A stretch of DNA of 64,000 nt. Source: Undaria pinnatifida. Taxonomy: Eukaryota; Sar; Phaeophyceae; Laminariales; Alariaceae. The first letter of the stretch is position 1. Every line of letters starts with the position of its first letter. The DNA is taken from NCBI GenBank assembly GCA_012845835.1, contig JABAKD010000015.1:10664845-10728844 (forward strand), written 5' to 3'. Below the pieces are notes generated by a model. It made no database searches and had not been told where the DNA came from. It saw only the letters and a list, made by a program, of their open reading frames with translations. A program made the position numbers and the translations under genes. Positions 37,583 to 52,500 of the stretch are shown here, in pieces.

Positions 37583-40500
37583 CAACAACAACATACGGAC
37601 CCCTTTCATATGCTGCGCAGGGTTTGTGAAGTACAGAGCTAACCCAAGAAACGTGGGCTAGTTCAGGCCATCCCGGTCTCATAGGATCTAGATGCCATAA
37701 TGGCATCTTCTGGGAGACATGCGGAATACAGATCTAACCCAAGAAGCGCGAGCTAGGTCTTTCCGATCATCCCGGTCTCACCCGGCAGCATGATATACAG
37801 GTCATGCTGACCATATAGACCAGAGATCTGTCCGCCCTGAAAGACACACTGCAGGAATCATTAGTAAGGATCTGATCTGTCCGAGTTGTGCATATCAAAT
37901 ATTGTTACCCCCGTCGTAGCCCTCGGCCTGACCTGCTGCTTGTTGTTGGCGATGGCCTCGTACTGGACCCTCTGCCGCTCGTTGGTCGCCAAGGCCTCCG
38001 TCTTCGCCTTCAACTCCGCCTTCAAGGACTGAAAAAAAATCGCCGTGGATACCGAAAAAGAGATCGAGTTCGATACGATATAGATAAGTGATATGTACGA
38101 CAACGATACATTGTACGATAACGGCAAGTTATACATACGATAACAATAAGCTATACGATAACCACAAGTTATACGAAAACGATGAGTGAGATGAAAACGG
38201 TAAGTGATGAACGATACCAAGGAGTCATGGATATCGAATAACACCGGTAAGTGACGGTTATCAATTGATATCGGTGTTGCAACCGATGGATATCGCACGA
38301 TACCGATGAGTGGCGGATATCGCACGATACCGACAAGTTGTAGATATCGAACGATAACAATAATTGATAGATATCGAAATAAACCGATCACTGTAAACGA
38401 AAGATCAACTCCATACCATTTCGACACTGCAGTCGATATCATACGTCGAACAATTCGGTTCAGAATGGTATCAGTAGAACACTCGCTCCAATACCCCACC
38501 CTCACCCAAACCGGCCCTAGCCCAACCCCGAACCCCTCACCTGCACTTCCATCTGCATCTCCCCGACACTACTGCTGGAAGGCTACACCATCACCCGCTA
38601 CCCCCCGTGTCCCCGCCCTCCCTCCGCCCCTATCGGCTCCAACCCCAACGCAACTCAACCCTACCCAACCCCCATCCAACGCCGCCCCAACCCCACCCCC
38701 AACCCAACCCCGAAGCCCTCACCTGCACTTCCATCTGGATCTTCCCGACCTCCGCCAACTGGGCAGCCATACTATCCCCTCCCACCCCTCCCACCCCGAC
38801 CCCACCACCGCCTCCATCCGCTCCAGCCCCAGCTGCTGCTGCGCCTGTCACGAGGCGAGCACGGGCCTCCTGGAGACGAGCCGCGAGCTCAACAGCGCGA
38901 TCGGCGGCAGCTTTTTCCGTGATGGCGGCAGCGGCGGCAGACTCCTTGGCCGATTCGGCTTCCGCCTTAGTAGGCGATACGATAAAGGGGGAGGGGGCGG
39001 CGGGAGGGAGAGGGGTTGAGTAGGCATTCGTTAGGGTGGGGGCGATAAGGAAGGAACGGAGTGAGAGAGAGGCCAGCTCGGGCCTGGAGACGAGCAGCTG
39101 GCTAAACAGCGCGATCCCGCGTCCGCCGAATGATTGGAACTGTCTATTTATACGTATATACTAAGTACGAAGCACCCGAAGTATGTTTTTTAGGAGGGGA
39201 GGGGAAGTAGGCATTATGATACGGGGGGGGGGGGGGTGAAGTGTTACAGTACCGCCATAGGTTGTACGGGGGACGGGAGGAGGCGTTATGAAATGGGGAA
39301 GGGGGGGGGGGAGGGGCGGGGTGGTTCTTTCGCGGTGATAGCGCGGCAGCCGCGGCAAACTCCTTGGCTGACTCGGCGTCCGCGTTGGGATTGGAAATGC
39401 GCCACATTCATGGGTTGGGTGGACGGACGGGGGAAATAAGTAGGCGTTATGAGATAGGAGGGGGGGGGGTATGATAAGGAGGGGGGGGAGGGGGGGGGGG
39501 GGGGGGTACGTTAATCCCTTTTAGAACTGCAACCACACTTTTTAGGTGAAGAAAAAACAAGAACAAGTGTCATCATCGCAAACCGAAGTGCGACTTCATC
39601 TAGGATAAGCGCGACCGATGCATGTTATCACGGACAGCTCGCAAAGTTGAGCAGAGACCGATTGGAAGAATTCACAGCTCACGCCTATTTCTGTTTACTT
39701 TTTATAAAATCTAAAGGGGGTCCGAACGAGGTCATCCTCACCTTCAGGTCGGCCAGGGTCCTCTCCCGCTCGCGGCTCTCCTCCCTAGCCACGGAGGCGG
39801 CCTTCTGGCGCTCCATTTCCGCGGCGGTCTTGGCGCGACGGTCTCTCTCCGCTTCATGGCGAAGGCGGGCCAATTCCTCGCGAAGGGTGGAGATTTCCTG
39901 TAGCACCGGCAAACCGACGGTAGCAAGAGCAATTAATGGTACCAGGTATGGGATATTTGGTACTCGTAGTAACTATCTTATGGACGTATATCATTTCGTG
40001 TATTGTTGTACCTGTGGTCGGTGCTTTCTGATTCGCTTTCGCTTTCGTTGTTGATTTAAACACATTTTCATTAACTTTCCGCGTTCCACCAAAACTATCA
40101 CCACCAAAACCACCACCTCACCATCAAAAGCCGACAAGTTTTAAAGGTAGTTAAACAGAAAATAGATACCAGGTAACAGAAAATAGATACCCGGTAACAG
40201 AAAACAGACAACGATAAAAAACACCATCACCACCACCACCAACAAAAACAAAAATAACAACACGAAGCAGTCAGCAAAAGAACGCCGATAGACCAATTTG
40301 AACAGAAAAATCGACGGAAGAAAACACACACAGCAGCCTCACCGCATCCTTTTGGACCCCCACACCGCGGTCCCTCTTGGTCAAATTGTCCAGGAGGCCA
40401 TCCTTGTGCCTGGACTCCTTGCGGAGGTTCAAATTTTCATCTCGAAGCTGCCGCTCCGACGCCTGTATTACAAAAAAATCGCCACAAGATCACAAGACGA

Positions 40501-43500
40501 CGGGCGGAGCAATTGACAGTCAATGCTAATGGAAACAGCATCTCAACTTTCCGAAACTTCTCTTCTACATCGCAGCCGCTATACCTCGAGAAAATGGTAC
40601 GCTAAACTCGATTATCAAACTCATTTCCTAGGTATGCATTGACAAAATATACATATATAGTCTATATATATTATTAAAAAAGGCATTCGCACGATATTTG
40701 GTGCTTCCTCGGTTACAACCCTTGTGGGAGTTGATTATATATTGATTATAGTATAGGAATATTGATTACAGTATACACATCTTGATTATAGTGTAGCGAC
40801 CAAAAAACGATGATTCCTGCGAGATTTTCAAGCGTCCACCAGCAGTACACCGTGAGCGCGCAGCAGTACGAGCAGGATCATGCTGCCTGCGCCAGTCCCG
40901 TGCGACCCTTTGCATTCTTGGCGTTGTCGTTCGGACACCAATTGTATCATCGCCAACCAGCAGTGGCCGATGTCGTAATCGTCCATTTTCGTTTCCCCTC
41001 TCAAGTCTCGAACGGTTAACGACTTCACCACTGCAAACCCCGTTTTTGGGGGGAAAATTACTTGGAAATAGTACGTATAGGGAGGGGTTCGGGGGTTCTC
41101 AAGTTTTTCTTTTTCACACACATCTACTATCCAGCACTTCTGGACAAGCCGTGGTCACAGGTGTCGTCCCTTTTTCCCCCCCGGTTCTTGCCTTCAATTT
41201 TCATCGCGCATAGGGTTCAGCAATCCCACTGCTTGTCGATTTTTCATCGAGTGTTGCCAACTCACACTCCCGCACTTTCCGCAAGTCAATTTGTGCACAA
41301 GAAAAAGTCCCCACGAATTTATACGAGTATGCACTGGGCGGAATTCGAACCCACGAAACTGACCTATACCAGCCTCGAGGATAACCTGATACGCCACCGG
41401 GCGATTTTAAGGAGCCCCATCAGCAATAATATTATTACACCACGCGTCGGTAGTGCACGTCGGTAGTGCATGTCGGTAGTGTGTCACGATAGGGGTGGCA
41501 CTTTTTCGTCGAAATATTTTCCGACTGACGGAGCTTAACCCCTTTACACAACTGGAAACCCATTTTCGGGGGGGGGGGACTTGGATCTACGTAGTACAGG
41601 GAGAGTTCCTGGGGCTCTGAAACAGAGATATATATACCAGAATCGTCGGAAAGTCAAAATCTTGTTTCGCAAAAATACTCGTTTCATGTCTTAGGTCATG
41701 GGATTGCTCAACGGGTTGCGCTTAGATTTTTTTTGCCCAGAACCGTGATTTTGAGTAAGTTAGAGAGCTCTTCCGGTGGGGAGAGCCTCAGTAACATGCC
41801 TCCCATACCACACCTCGACGATGCGCTTGTCTGCCCGGAGAGCCTGGATGGTGAGGGCAAGATCCTTCGCCTGGTTCTGCGCGGCGAGAGCGTCATTCTT
41901 CTGTCTCTCAAGGTGGTCCTGGGAGGCGGGGAGCAGTCGGGGGGAAGAAGATGCTCACAATGGGTTATGTGAACTATAAATAAGATTGGTGATTATGAAT
42001 ACACTAAGCTATAAACGTTTCTGGGTTGGTCGGTGTCACTTGCCGGGTTACTTGCGCGGCGGCTTATTGTTTTTGCTATAGTTCTTACAAGAGTTTTGTC
42101 CCCTTCTTCAGCTTGCAACATCCCTTGGATTTCAAGCGAACCACATCCTAAAGGGGGAGCCTGTACGTAGCTATAAATGAGAGTTGACTTAACACATTAG
42201 CGCTGCCTTTGCGTTTCCTGGGGACCAACTGGGAATAATGTGGCAAAAACAAGCCTTCTAAAACTGCACCTAAATACGCATAAGGTTTCGGGTACAAACT
42301 GCCAAGTATTTTTGATATTAGTGTGGCAATTTTGGCAGTTGGTCGAAGGATGATAAATATGGGTGGGTTATATCAGGGGTCAACATACCTGCAGCTTGAC
42401 GATGTTGCTCATCAACATTGTTCAAAATAGGTAAATAAGGAGGGGGGTACTCATTTGTTGCTCGCCTTAGTTATTTGGCAATTGGCCACGCATCCCGCTC
42501 GAGACGGAGCACAGTTCCTACTCCAAATAGAGGCCTCCAACATTGAGGTGCTCGTTACGGTTCTTCCGTGCATGACATGAAAAATTATTGCTTATCTTGT
42601 CTCCTACGGTGGGGAGGGGGGGGGGGGGGGTACATACCTGCAGCTTGACGACGTTGTTGCTGAGCTGTCCGAACTTCGAGGCCCCCAGCTCGATCGTCTG
42701 CATTCTCGCGCTCCGGTCCTCCGTCAGCACCTTCACTTGGTCCTCAGAATGACTGCAACCAGAGAGAAAAAAAAACGACGTAAAATCGCCGAACATGCAT
42801 GTTTCAGGATGGGGGTGGAGGGGTGGCGGTTCCGAACAGGCAGTTTTCAGCAGGGGGGGGGGGGGGAGGGGGGGGGGGCGGTTCAGCACCGTCACGTGCT
42901 CCTCAGAGTGGCTGCAATCAGACAGAAAAAAAGCGCAGTAGAACTTACCACGTGTTCGTCAAAACCCAGCCATTGGCCACACCGATGTCTCATCGGTCAA
43001 CACACGCACTGCCACACACACCCGTGAAAAAAAAAAAAAAGCTTCCTCGAAACCCTCCTCAGCATACTAATGGTGCCGTGTGTTTCATTGGTCAATACAC
43101 GCACAAACACACACTACACCCCCCCCCCAAAAAAAATAGTCTCAAGAAAACCAACCCACCTCAGCATTCGCTGCACCGCGGCTAGCTCCGCCGTGGCCCT
43201 GCTCTGCGCGCGCTCGGCGGTAGTAACCTCATCGCCCATGAGCCTCAAAGACTCCTGCAGCTTCCCGGCTTCCTCGCGTGCAACTCCCAGATCCTGCAGC
43301 GTAGACATACCAAAAAGGGACGGACATCATCCATAGCAAGTTTGAGAAGACGACCAAGAACAAGAGCATGAAGAGCACTACCACTACGAGAGCACGAGCA
43401 CCAACACAAGCAGCATCGGTCAGCTCCACGGTTGGAACAAAACGCCACGGCACGTACAACCACCCCACTGCACGCCCCCCAACCCCAACCTAAACCCCAC

Positions 43501-46500
43501 CCCTGAAACCACCCCAACCCGACGTCCAACTTCCGCCCCAACCCTCTAACCTCACCTCAACTCCAACCCTGGGACAGTAGGGGGGGGGGAGGCCGCAGAG
43601 ATTCACCCTCTCAAGTTCGTGCACGCCGCTCTTCATCGCCTCCGACCCCACCAAGCCAAGCCAACCCACCCCAATCCCAATTCCAACCGCAACTCCAACC
43701 CCCTCGCAGCACCCTATCTCTGGGGCCTCAGGCAAAGACTCACGGTCTCTGGTTCGTGCACACGACACTTCATCGCCTTCGTCTTCACCAAACCAACCCA
43801 ACCATACCCACCCCACCTAGGGTAACCCAACCCCCAACAGCCCCGACCGAATCCCTACCCCCCCGTAGCCCAACCAAACCCATTGCTGGGACAGAGCAAG
43901 GACGGAACGGCAGAGGCTCACCCTCTCTAGCTCGTGCACGCGGCTCTTCATAGCCTCCGCCTCCTGTGCGGCCGCGGCGGTAGCTCCAGATGACTGCCCA
44001 CCATCGCCGCCGCCACCGCCACCACCACCGCCGGCGCCGGACGAGGAGGTGTCCTTGTTCGTCTCTTGTGCCAGCAGAAGGCGGTACATGTCACTGGTAG
44101 CCGAGGAGGAAGGGTGTTAACACGCGTTGAGGTGGGGGGGGGCGGGTTAGGGGGGGGGGGGGGGTAATTGGGTGAACTTGGTTAGCTATCAGGTTGCAAA
44201 GATGTCGGTTGGCGGCACTCTTGCCCCTTGACGGACAGCCATCAAGGAACTAACTCCACACACTGAAACTAGAATGATAAGTTTAACGACGCCTTGACGG
44301 GTCATAACTAGACCGTCAACCGACGTATTCGTTAGATTGGGTCGGTTGGATTGGGTTGGCTCGGTTGGGTTAGGTCGTGTCGAAGCTATGTTTGAAGGTG
44401 CCCTTGTTCGTCTCTTGTGCCAGCTGATTGCGGTACGTGTCACGGGTAGCCGGGGAGGGTGGAGGTAAGGGTTAGGAGTAAGGGCGGGAGTGGAGGTGGT
44501 GGTACAGGTGGGGGCGGGGGCGGCGGTTTGAAGTCTAAAGGATAAAAGCCTAAACGCGTGAGTTAATGGAAAACCACCCAGCGTTTTTTTACCGTGGCCA
44601 GCACGTCGTTTTGGGCGGTGCCTGGACTCTTTAAGATCGTCGAGCTGACGCTGCAGCGCATGTTTTCCCCCAAGTATGCTCGATATCCCCGAAAAAACAA
44701 AAAAACACAACCCTACTTTAACGGTCATAAACACGTCCAATGCCGACATAATTGCTAGCACAATGGAGATACGCCTAACCACAATACATTAAGGGAAACT
44801 CACCATGCGTTCTTCGTCGCGGCCAGCGTGTCCTTTTGGATAAGGAGAATGGTTTCCCCATATCAATAGTACGCTCGTTAGGCCAGTAAATGAACGAAAC
44901 ACAATTGTTATGATCTCAAAACCGCTCGCTTATGCCAAAACAATTGATACGAGGCACATGTGCGTAGGTAGAGAGGTGCATCATAATTTATTTATGAACA
45001 ATCCTCACTTTTGGGGCCCAAAAAACGAATTCGAGCAAAAAGCCAAAAGTCTAACCCGATGAACAAATCCATAGCAGCCTAGGCATACAAGAAAAAAAAT
45101 CACAAAGTAAAACAAGAACGACATTCCGATGATTTTGGGTTAACGCCCTTACAGCTGGAAACCCGTTTTTGGGGACATTACTTGGAACTAGTATATTGAG
45201 GGGTTTTAGGGCTCTAAAGGGGTTAAGGGGGGTTAAGAAGTGCCGTCATTCAGAAAACATTTTACACAAAAAGTGCTACTTCTCAATCATCACTTTTTAC
45301 GTTCCAGCTCAACTCGGTAACATATTTTACCCTCAGCGACTTTCTCCACAAGCCGTCGTCACGCGTGTTTCCCCTTCTTCCCCCCGGTACGTGCCTTCAC
45401 TTTTATCGCGGATACGATAATTTCAGCTTTTTACGCTCGTCGATGTTCATCAAATTTTGCAAAACTCAAGCTCTCGTGCTTTCCTCTAGTCATTCTTTTG
45501 CGCAAGAAAAAGTCTCCATCAGCACGAGTATGCGGTCGGGAGGCTTCAAAACCAGCATAATTGACTTTAGAAGCGACTATATTCACCTATTACGCAGGAG
45601 ACACCTCTATCCTAGCACGAATCATGAGTAGCGTAACGGACCCCTGGTATAAAACCCCAAACACATAAGCCCAAACACATGAATTAATGGAAACCCACCG
45701 AGCGTTCTTGACCGTGGCCAGCATGTCGTTCTGGCGGTCCCTGGACTCCTTCAGCTCATCGAGCTGACGCTGCAGCTCCTGCACTAGCCTGTCGTCGATG
45801 GTGGCTTTTTCCATGTTGCGGGCCATCTTAGTGTCCTTCAGCTCAGAGGTGAGGCGGCGTACAACCTGTGGCGACGAATTAGAGATGCAAGCAATCGCGA
45901 TCAACGACAAACACACACAAGGGTCACAACTAAAACCCCGGTCCATGGCCAAAAAAATAATAGGCGTCGTCATATTGGGACATTGGCATGACGTCACATC
46001 TTCTATATAAACACAATCAAAACTACTTGTTTCGAAACTCTTCATGGCCACGGCGTCACGTTAAACTGTCGTGATTCGCGAAACTGTCACGTTTCGAATG
46101 CCTCAACTTCAGCTCCGAGGGCAGGCGGCGCACAACCTGCAGAACCATGGAAGCGCCGTTTTTTGGGCAATCGAGGTAATTTCTTCGGAACTTAACCCAG
46201 TAACTTCTTTATAAATTGCCGCCTTTTCAGCTGGAACCCCGTTTCCGGGGACAAATTACTTGAAATCAGTACAGGGAGGGGTTCTGGGGCTCTTAAATCC
46301 TCTAGAACCTAATACCTTTACAATTGGAAACTCGTGGTGGGGGGCAAGTTACTTGGAAACAGTCGTATAGGGTAAGGTTTTCGGGCGCCAAACTCCTTTA
46401 GAACCTAACTCCTTTACGAATGGAAACCCGTTTTGGGGGGGGAATTACTTGGAAAACATAGGGAAAGGTTTGGGGGCTCTAAACTCCTTTAGAACCTAAA

Positions 46501-49500
46501 GCTTTTACAAATGGAATCCCGTTTTGGGGGGCAAGTTACTTAGAATCAGTATAGGGAAAGGTTTTGGGGCTCCAAACTCCTTTAGAACCCAACGCCTTTA
46601 CGCATGGAAACCCGTTTTGGGGGGAAAATTGCTTGGAAGCAGTACAGGGAAAGGTTTTGGGGCTCTAAACTCCTTCAGAACCTAGCGCCTTTACAAATGG
46701 AAACCCATTTTGGGAAAAAAATTACTTGGAAACAGCACAGGGAAAGGTTTTGGGGCTCTTAACTCCTTTAGAACCTAACGCCTTTACAAATGGAAACCCG
46801 TTTTCGGTGACAAATTACTTGGAACCAAGATAGGGAAGGGTTTGGGGGATCTAAACTCCTCTAGAACTTAACGCCTTTATAACTGGAAACCCGTTTTGGG
46901 GTAAAATTACGTGGAGTCAGTAAAGGGAGGGGTTTCGGGGCTCTAATCTTCATAAATTAAACGCCTTTACAACTGGAAACCCATTTTTGGGGAAATTACT
47001 TGGAATTAGAATAGGGAGGGGGATTGGGGCTCCAAAGGTGTCGAACTCGCATTTAGCGGACGAGCCATTTGGAAACGGTTTGAGATACGTTTTGAAGTTA
47101 CAAAAGGGTTGTAAAAACTTGTGGGATCTCGTTGTCTAGACCAGCTTTAGTATTTCCTTTTCAAGGCACGATGAAGGCTATCTCAGATACCTTGTGCCTA
47201 TCTGAACAAGCCTCCCAAGTCACACGATACGTAATCTGTTCCCGTATCTTACTCCTCAGGCTTTCCCGGTGGTCCTGAAGGGCAACACCACGACGCCAAC
47301 CTCTTTAGAGACGCGTGCTACAACGGAGATACCACGCTTTGCCTTTTTTTTCTGACTGATAGAGCTCCTTAAACCAAAATCGTCGGAAATGAGCCATTTT
47401 TTTTTTCTTGTACACGTAGGCCATGGGATTGGCCGTAGGGTTGTTCATCTACTAATACGTAAGTAGTAGCATTTTTTTTCCCCAACAAGCTAAATCAGAT
47501 TTTGCCTCGGAGGAGAATGGAGCTCCTCAGGTGAAGAGTCTCGCAAAAAACAGTGGATGGTACACCCCTTCCGCAGCATGTGCTAGCGTTGCACCCGCGT
47601 ATTAGATTCGGATTTTTTTTTCGCAGTATTAACAAGTAAACCGGCTTTAAAAAAAGAAAAAACGGCGCTATATCGTCAAAAAAAAATGCAGCGAAATAGT
47701 CTTGCATCCCAGATCCCCACCTGCACCAGCATCCTGTTCCGCTCTTGCAGCTGCCGCACGTCCTCGAAAGTCACAAGGTGGTCGGCGATCACCTGGGCCG
47801 ATCCGATGGGGATATGGCGCGCGGGGGGGGAGAGGGGAGAGGGGAGAGGGATCATACATAGTCCAATAGGATCATGCCATGGCGCGGAGGAGGGCGGAGG
47901 GGGTGTGCTCAATTCATGCATAGCCGTAGTCACATGACCATAGACCCTCGCATCCCCTACAATGCTCGGACGGAGCGCGTCGGCTTTTCACCGCCCAGAG
48001 CAGACATCGCGTACACCAAGCGCGAAGCGCCTTGGGGTGCTCGGCGAGTCGCATGAAAGGTGAACTGCATCCTACTAATAACAACTTGTGAGGCGGACTT
48101 CGGCACCTTGCGCGCACTCTCTTACGTCTGGATGGCAGCCTCGAAAGAGTTGATTTATGCTCTAGTGTGGTCACTTCTAGGGACAGCAATGGGTGTATTA
48201 CGCAACTGCCTCGTGGGCGCCTTACCATATACACACTACCTGGTACGTTATATCATCTCCTATACGCGGAGTTAAGGTTCTCCAACGGCGGGAAGGTGGG
48301 GGGGGGTTGTAACGACCTCGTTCCAACTGCACCTACGTTATGGCGGTATATTACTTGGAAATAGAGTGGAACACTCCCCAAGGTCACAAGGTGGTCGGCG
48401 ATCACCTGACCCGATGGGGTCATCCCGCGCGAAGGGGGGGAGTGGGAGGGGAGAGTGACTGTTAATCCCCGTTCCGACTGCACCGACGTCATGGGGACAA
48501 CCCACTTGGAATCAGAGGAGACCAACGTTTGCAGCAGTATGTTTTTTCTTTTTCTTTTGTTACCTTTGTGTTCATTCAGTTTATGGCGCTGCCGCGATTT
48601 ACAGCTGCTTGGCTACTTACTGGCTGCCGCCGCCACGAATTAATCATTTCACCTGCTCGGGCTCCTGGGGAATAACGTTCCCGCCCGAAACGACAGTCAT
48701 CTCTCCGCCCGCCCCCGCCCCCGCCTCGGACGTTAGGGCAAGCGATTTCCCGCCTCCCCCGCCCCCGCTGCGCTCTAAAGGCCGGCCCAGATCACGCTCC
48801 AACTTGTCCCTCAGAAGTTTCTGCACCTGGGCGCCTAGATCGGCCAAGGAGCTGACAAGCCGGGGAGGGAGGGAAGGGGGAGGGGGCATGAGGGAAGGAG
48901 CGAGGGAGGGAGAGATGGAAGGGGGGGGGGGGAAGAAAAGGAGTGGGCGGGATGGGAGGGAGGGAGGGAGGGAGGGGGGGGGGCAAGGAGGGGGGCGAAA
49001 TCAAACAAAACATTAGACAGGGACATCGCGTCTCCGTATAGCGGTCACACACGCCTTGGCGAGTGCGAGCTGCTAGTGCAGGTCGTTCCGGCTGGCTGTT
49101 GCTATAAATTTCATTTTTTTTCATTTTTGTTTTCGCAGTATGACGAGACAATGCGATACTCTAATTGATCGACACGGCGACACAAAAACAGAAATCCTTT
49201 CCAGGTGGCTGTTTTTACTTATTCAAGCGTCGTGTTTCGACCGCCGACTTGATAAACTTCTCGGAACTTCCCCTAACGCTTACAACTTGACAACTTATGT
49301 AACTATCTAGCAACTCGAGCTCCTATCACAGCGACAGCCACAATATATTTTTCTACCGTAAGTATAGTCTACCACCGCGCGGCGGTGTCTACTGTATGTA
49401 TCGTATAACGCACTCCTTGGCAAGTTCAAGCTGCTGGAGAAGATTGTCCCTGCCTTGCAAGAAGTTTCCTCGCAAAAAAATTGCTACGTATCATTCGATT

Positions 49501-52500
49501 CTTGGTATTATATATCAAGTAACGCTTCCGTTTATGTATGGAAACCCCTACACACCATGCAACTCACTCCTTTGCAACTTCGAGCTGCTGGTGGAGGTGG
49601 TCCCTCCCTTGCTCCACCTCTTCCCTCTCCATCTCCGCCTTCTGGCAGCGGCGCATGCTTGACTCCACCTTCAGGAAGAGCTGCTCATGGGACTGCAGCA
49701 CGCGCTGGTAGTCTTTCTTGTTGCTCATCAGTAGGGGGCTCTGCGGCGAAAAAGGGGAGACGCGGGGGGGGGGGGGGGGGGGGCACTCGTTTGTCGCTTG
49801 CCTTTTCATTGACCAAGCATCCCGTCCGAGACGGAGCACCATTCTTATTACTAGATATACCGCCAACATCTAGGCGCTCAGTACGTTTCTTTACATGAAA
49901 ATCTTTCGGCTTATCTTATCTCCTTCCTCTTTGGCCGTCTGCGGCCACCATCTGTCGCCTAGCATAGGGGGGGGGGGTCCAACATGCGTACAGGGGACTG
50001 ATATTTGTGGAAAAGGAAGCAGCGACGAGCAATACATTCTCAACACTTACGCAAGAACCCTTCCCGCTTCGCTAGATTATGCCACCATGGCCTCTTTGCC
50101 GGCGCACTCCTTCCGCTCACCCAAGTATTCCGCTTCCCAAAGTAGGTGTTCTGGGCGTTTTCCCTGACGGACCCTAACGCGATGCTCTTAACCGTTCGGA
50201 GCTTCAGAGAGAAACTTGTCGACGCCAAACGACTTGATGACAGCATCGGCCGCGTCAAGCTGCCTGGGTTGCTAGGGTACAGGGGATGCGCGCTGTGAAA
50301 TGATGGAGCTGCGAGACATACGGGAGCTCGGGCTGCTACAAGAACTTTCAGTGTTTTTTTGTCGCTTTACGTGGACCACCTCAAAAGGGCTAATGAGAGA
50401 CAGCTCTTTCTTTTGGGGCGCGTCAAAGCTTGTTTTGACACTGCCGCTCCCCTCCTTACGCTTCTTACCTTTTGGTCGACCTCCTTGAGGATGCGCGTGA
50501 GGTACAGCTCGTTTCTGTCGCGGTCGCTCCGGACGAACTCCAGCTCTCTCTCCATCCTCATTAGCCGCATCTGGAGAAACAAAAACATCCACATGTAACG
50601 ACGATAAAAAAACACACTACGGCGGGCTTACAAATCGCTACTGGTGGGATTACTGGATGATACTCTGCAAGCACTCGCGTTTCGGTAACGACGAACTTCG
50701 ATTTAGAGTTGCATAACTGTTTCAGCAGCATGCATCATACGCAACATGTTTTCGTACGGCCCTTATCCAGCAAAAAGCATTGATGAAAGAAGGGGAAAGA
50801 GCAGAACGGACGTAAGCCTACCCCCTCCCCCCCCCCCCCCTCCGAAAGAAAAGAAAGAAGCGTTTTCTACCTTGAGTTCGGTGTCGTTGAGGCTGTCGAG
50901 GTCAACGGAGAGGTCCAATGGCACAGCATCCGCCCCCATGGCGTCTCCATTGGCAGCCTGTTCCATCGTGAAAAAAACACAAAAACAAACAAACCAAAAA
51001 CACGATGACAACAGTCGTCAGAGATATCAACCGAGGAAAAGGCGCCATTCACAATATCTTGATACGAATTTCATCCTTATGCACAGGCTCTTGTATAATA
51101 CGCGTTGTTTTTAATTTCGCACTCTCCGTGCGCTTCGAGTCTGTAGAGTCTGCGTCTTAACCCCTTCGGAGCTTAACGCCTTTACAGCTGGAAAGCGTTT
51201 TTGGGTAAACATTACTTGAGGTTAGTATAGAGAGATTTTGGGGCTCTAAAGCGGTTAAGAGGGGAAAAAACATGTCGAAACTAAACGAACCCAACATCAT
51301 CGAACACACGAAACACCCTGGGCCTGCGGGGTACGAAATACGCCCGAACTGAAATGCAAGACGCTGTACGAACGAAAACAGTCCCAACATCACCACCACC
51401 AACAACAACAACAACAAGAACAAGAACAAGAACATCTACGCCACCAACTGCAACACCAATACCCCCGGTACCACCAACCCAACGCCAGCTGTTGTCAACA
51501 CCAACACCAACGTCAACACCGAAACAAACAGCACTAACGACAACCAAATACCCGACCCCAACCGCCGGCAACATTGTACACCAACACCACCAACGCCAAC
51601 AGTATCACACGACACAGATATGGACCTGAGATGTGCGGTAAGCTCAAGCTTTATGTGAACTGATCCGCCGGAGGACCGAATCACAATACAAACCATGTCT
51701 GGTGCATGTTACAGCACTATAATACCACCACATAATATGTTTCTTTTGTTTTGTTTTTTTCCATAACGTCCATGATCTTATCTTCGCACTTTTCTCCAGC
51801 TCACGCCTTACGATACCCAACAACAACGTCAAAACCAACACCAGCCGCAACTCCAACCCCAAAAAGCCAACACCCATGTACAAACCTCCCGTCGAGCGGC
51901 AGCCTTTGCGCTGTCCCCCGCCTTCCTGACCTCCGCCTCCTTCTCCAACAGCTTAGCCTTAAGCCCGTCCACAACGGCCTGAACAAGAAGCAAGAAAGAA
52001 GCCGCAGAGAGCGCGGGGTTAATTATCATGCATGACCGCAGCCTCGAAGACCATACACCCTTGCCGTCCTATAACGCCGCAGGGGGGGGAGAAGGGGGGC
52101 GAGGGGGGGGTACAGACAACGATACGCCTCCAACAACATCCAACCACTCACAAAACAATAAAACTGGGGGCTCCGGTCAAACCGTGCACGACGCCGACAA
52201 ATCACTTCAAACCGCTGCACGCGACATACATGACGATAGCCGCCAATAAGCCACCCACAGCGCACCGTCACAACCCCCCCAAACGCAGCTTCCTTCGCTC
52301 GTAGACCCCCTCCCCCAACAAAATCCTCGCCACTATCCTTCCCTCCTCCATATCCCTCACCCGCGTTCCTTCCTCCTTCACCGTCATTCTTGGCACACCC
52401 GTATACGGAAGATATTATATAACCCACGTACCGTCGGGCGCCAATGCAATCGTCAATCCAGCCAACCCCTTGAACTCTTATCTTAGACTTGCCCCTGACA

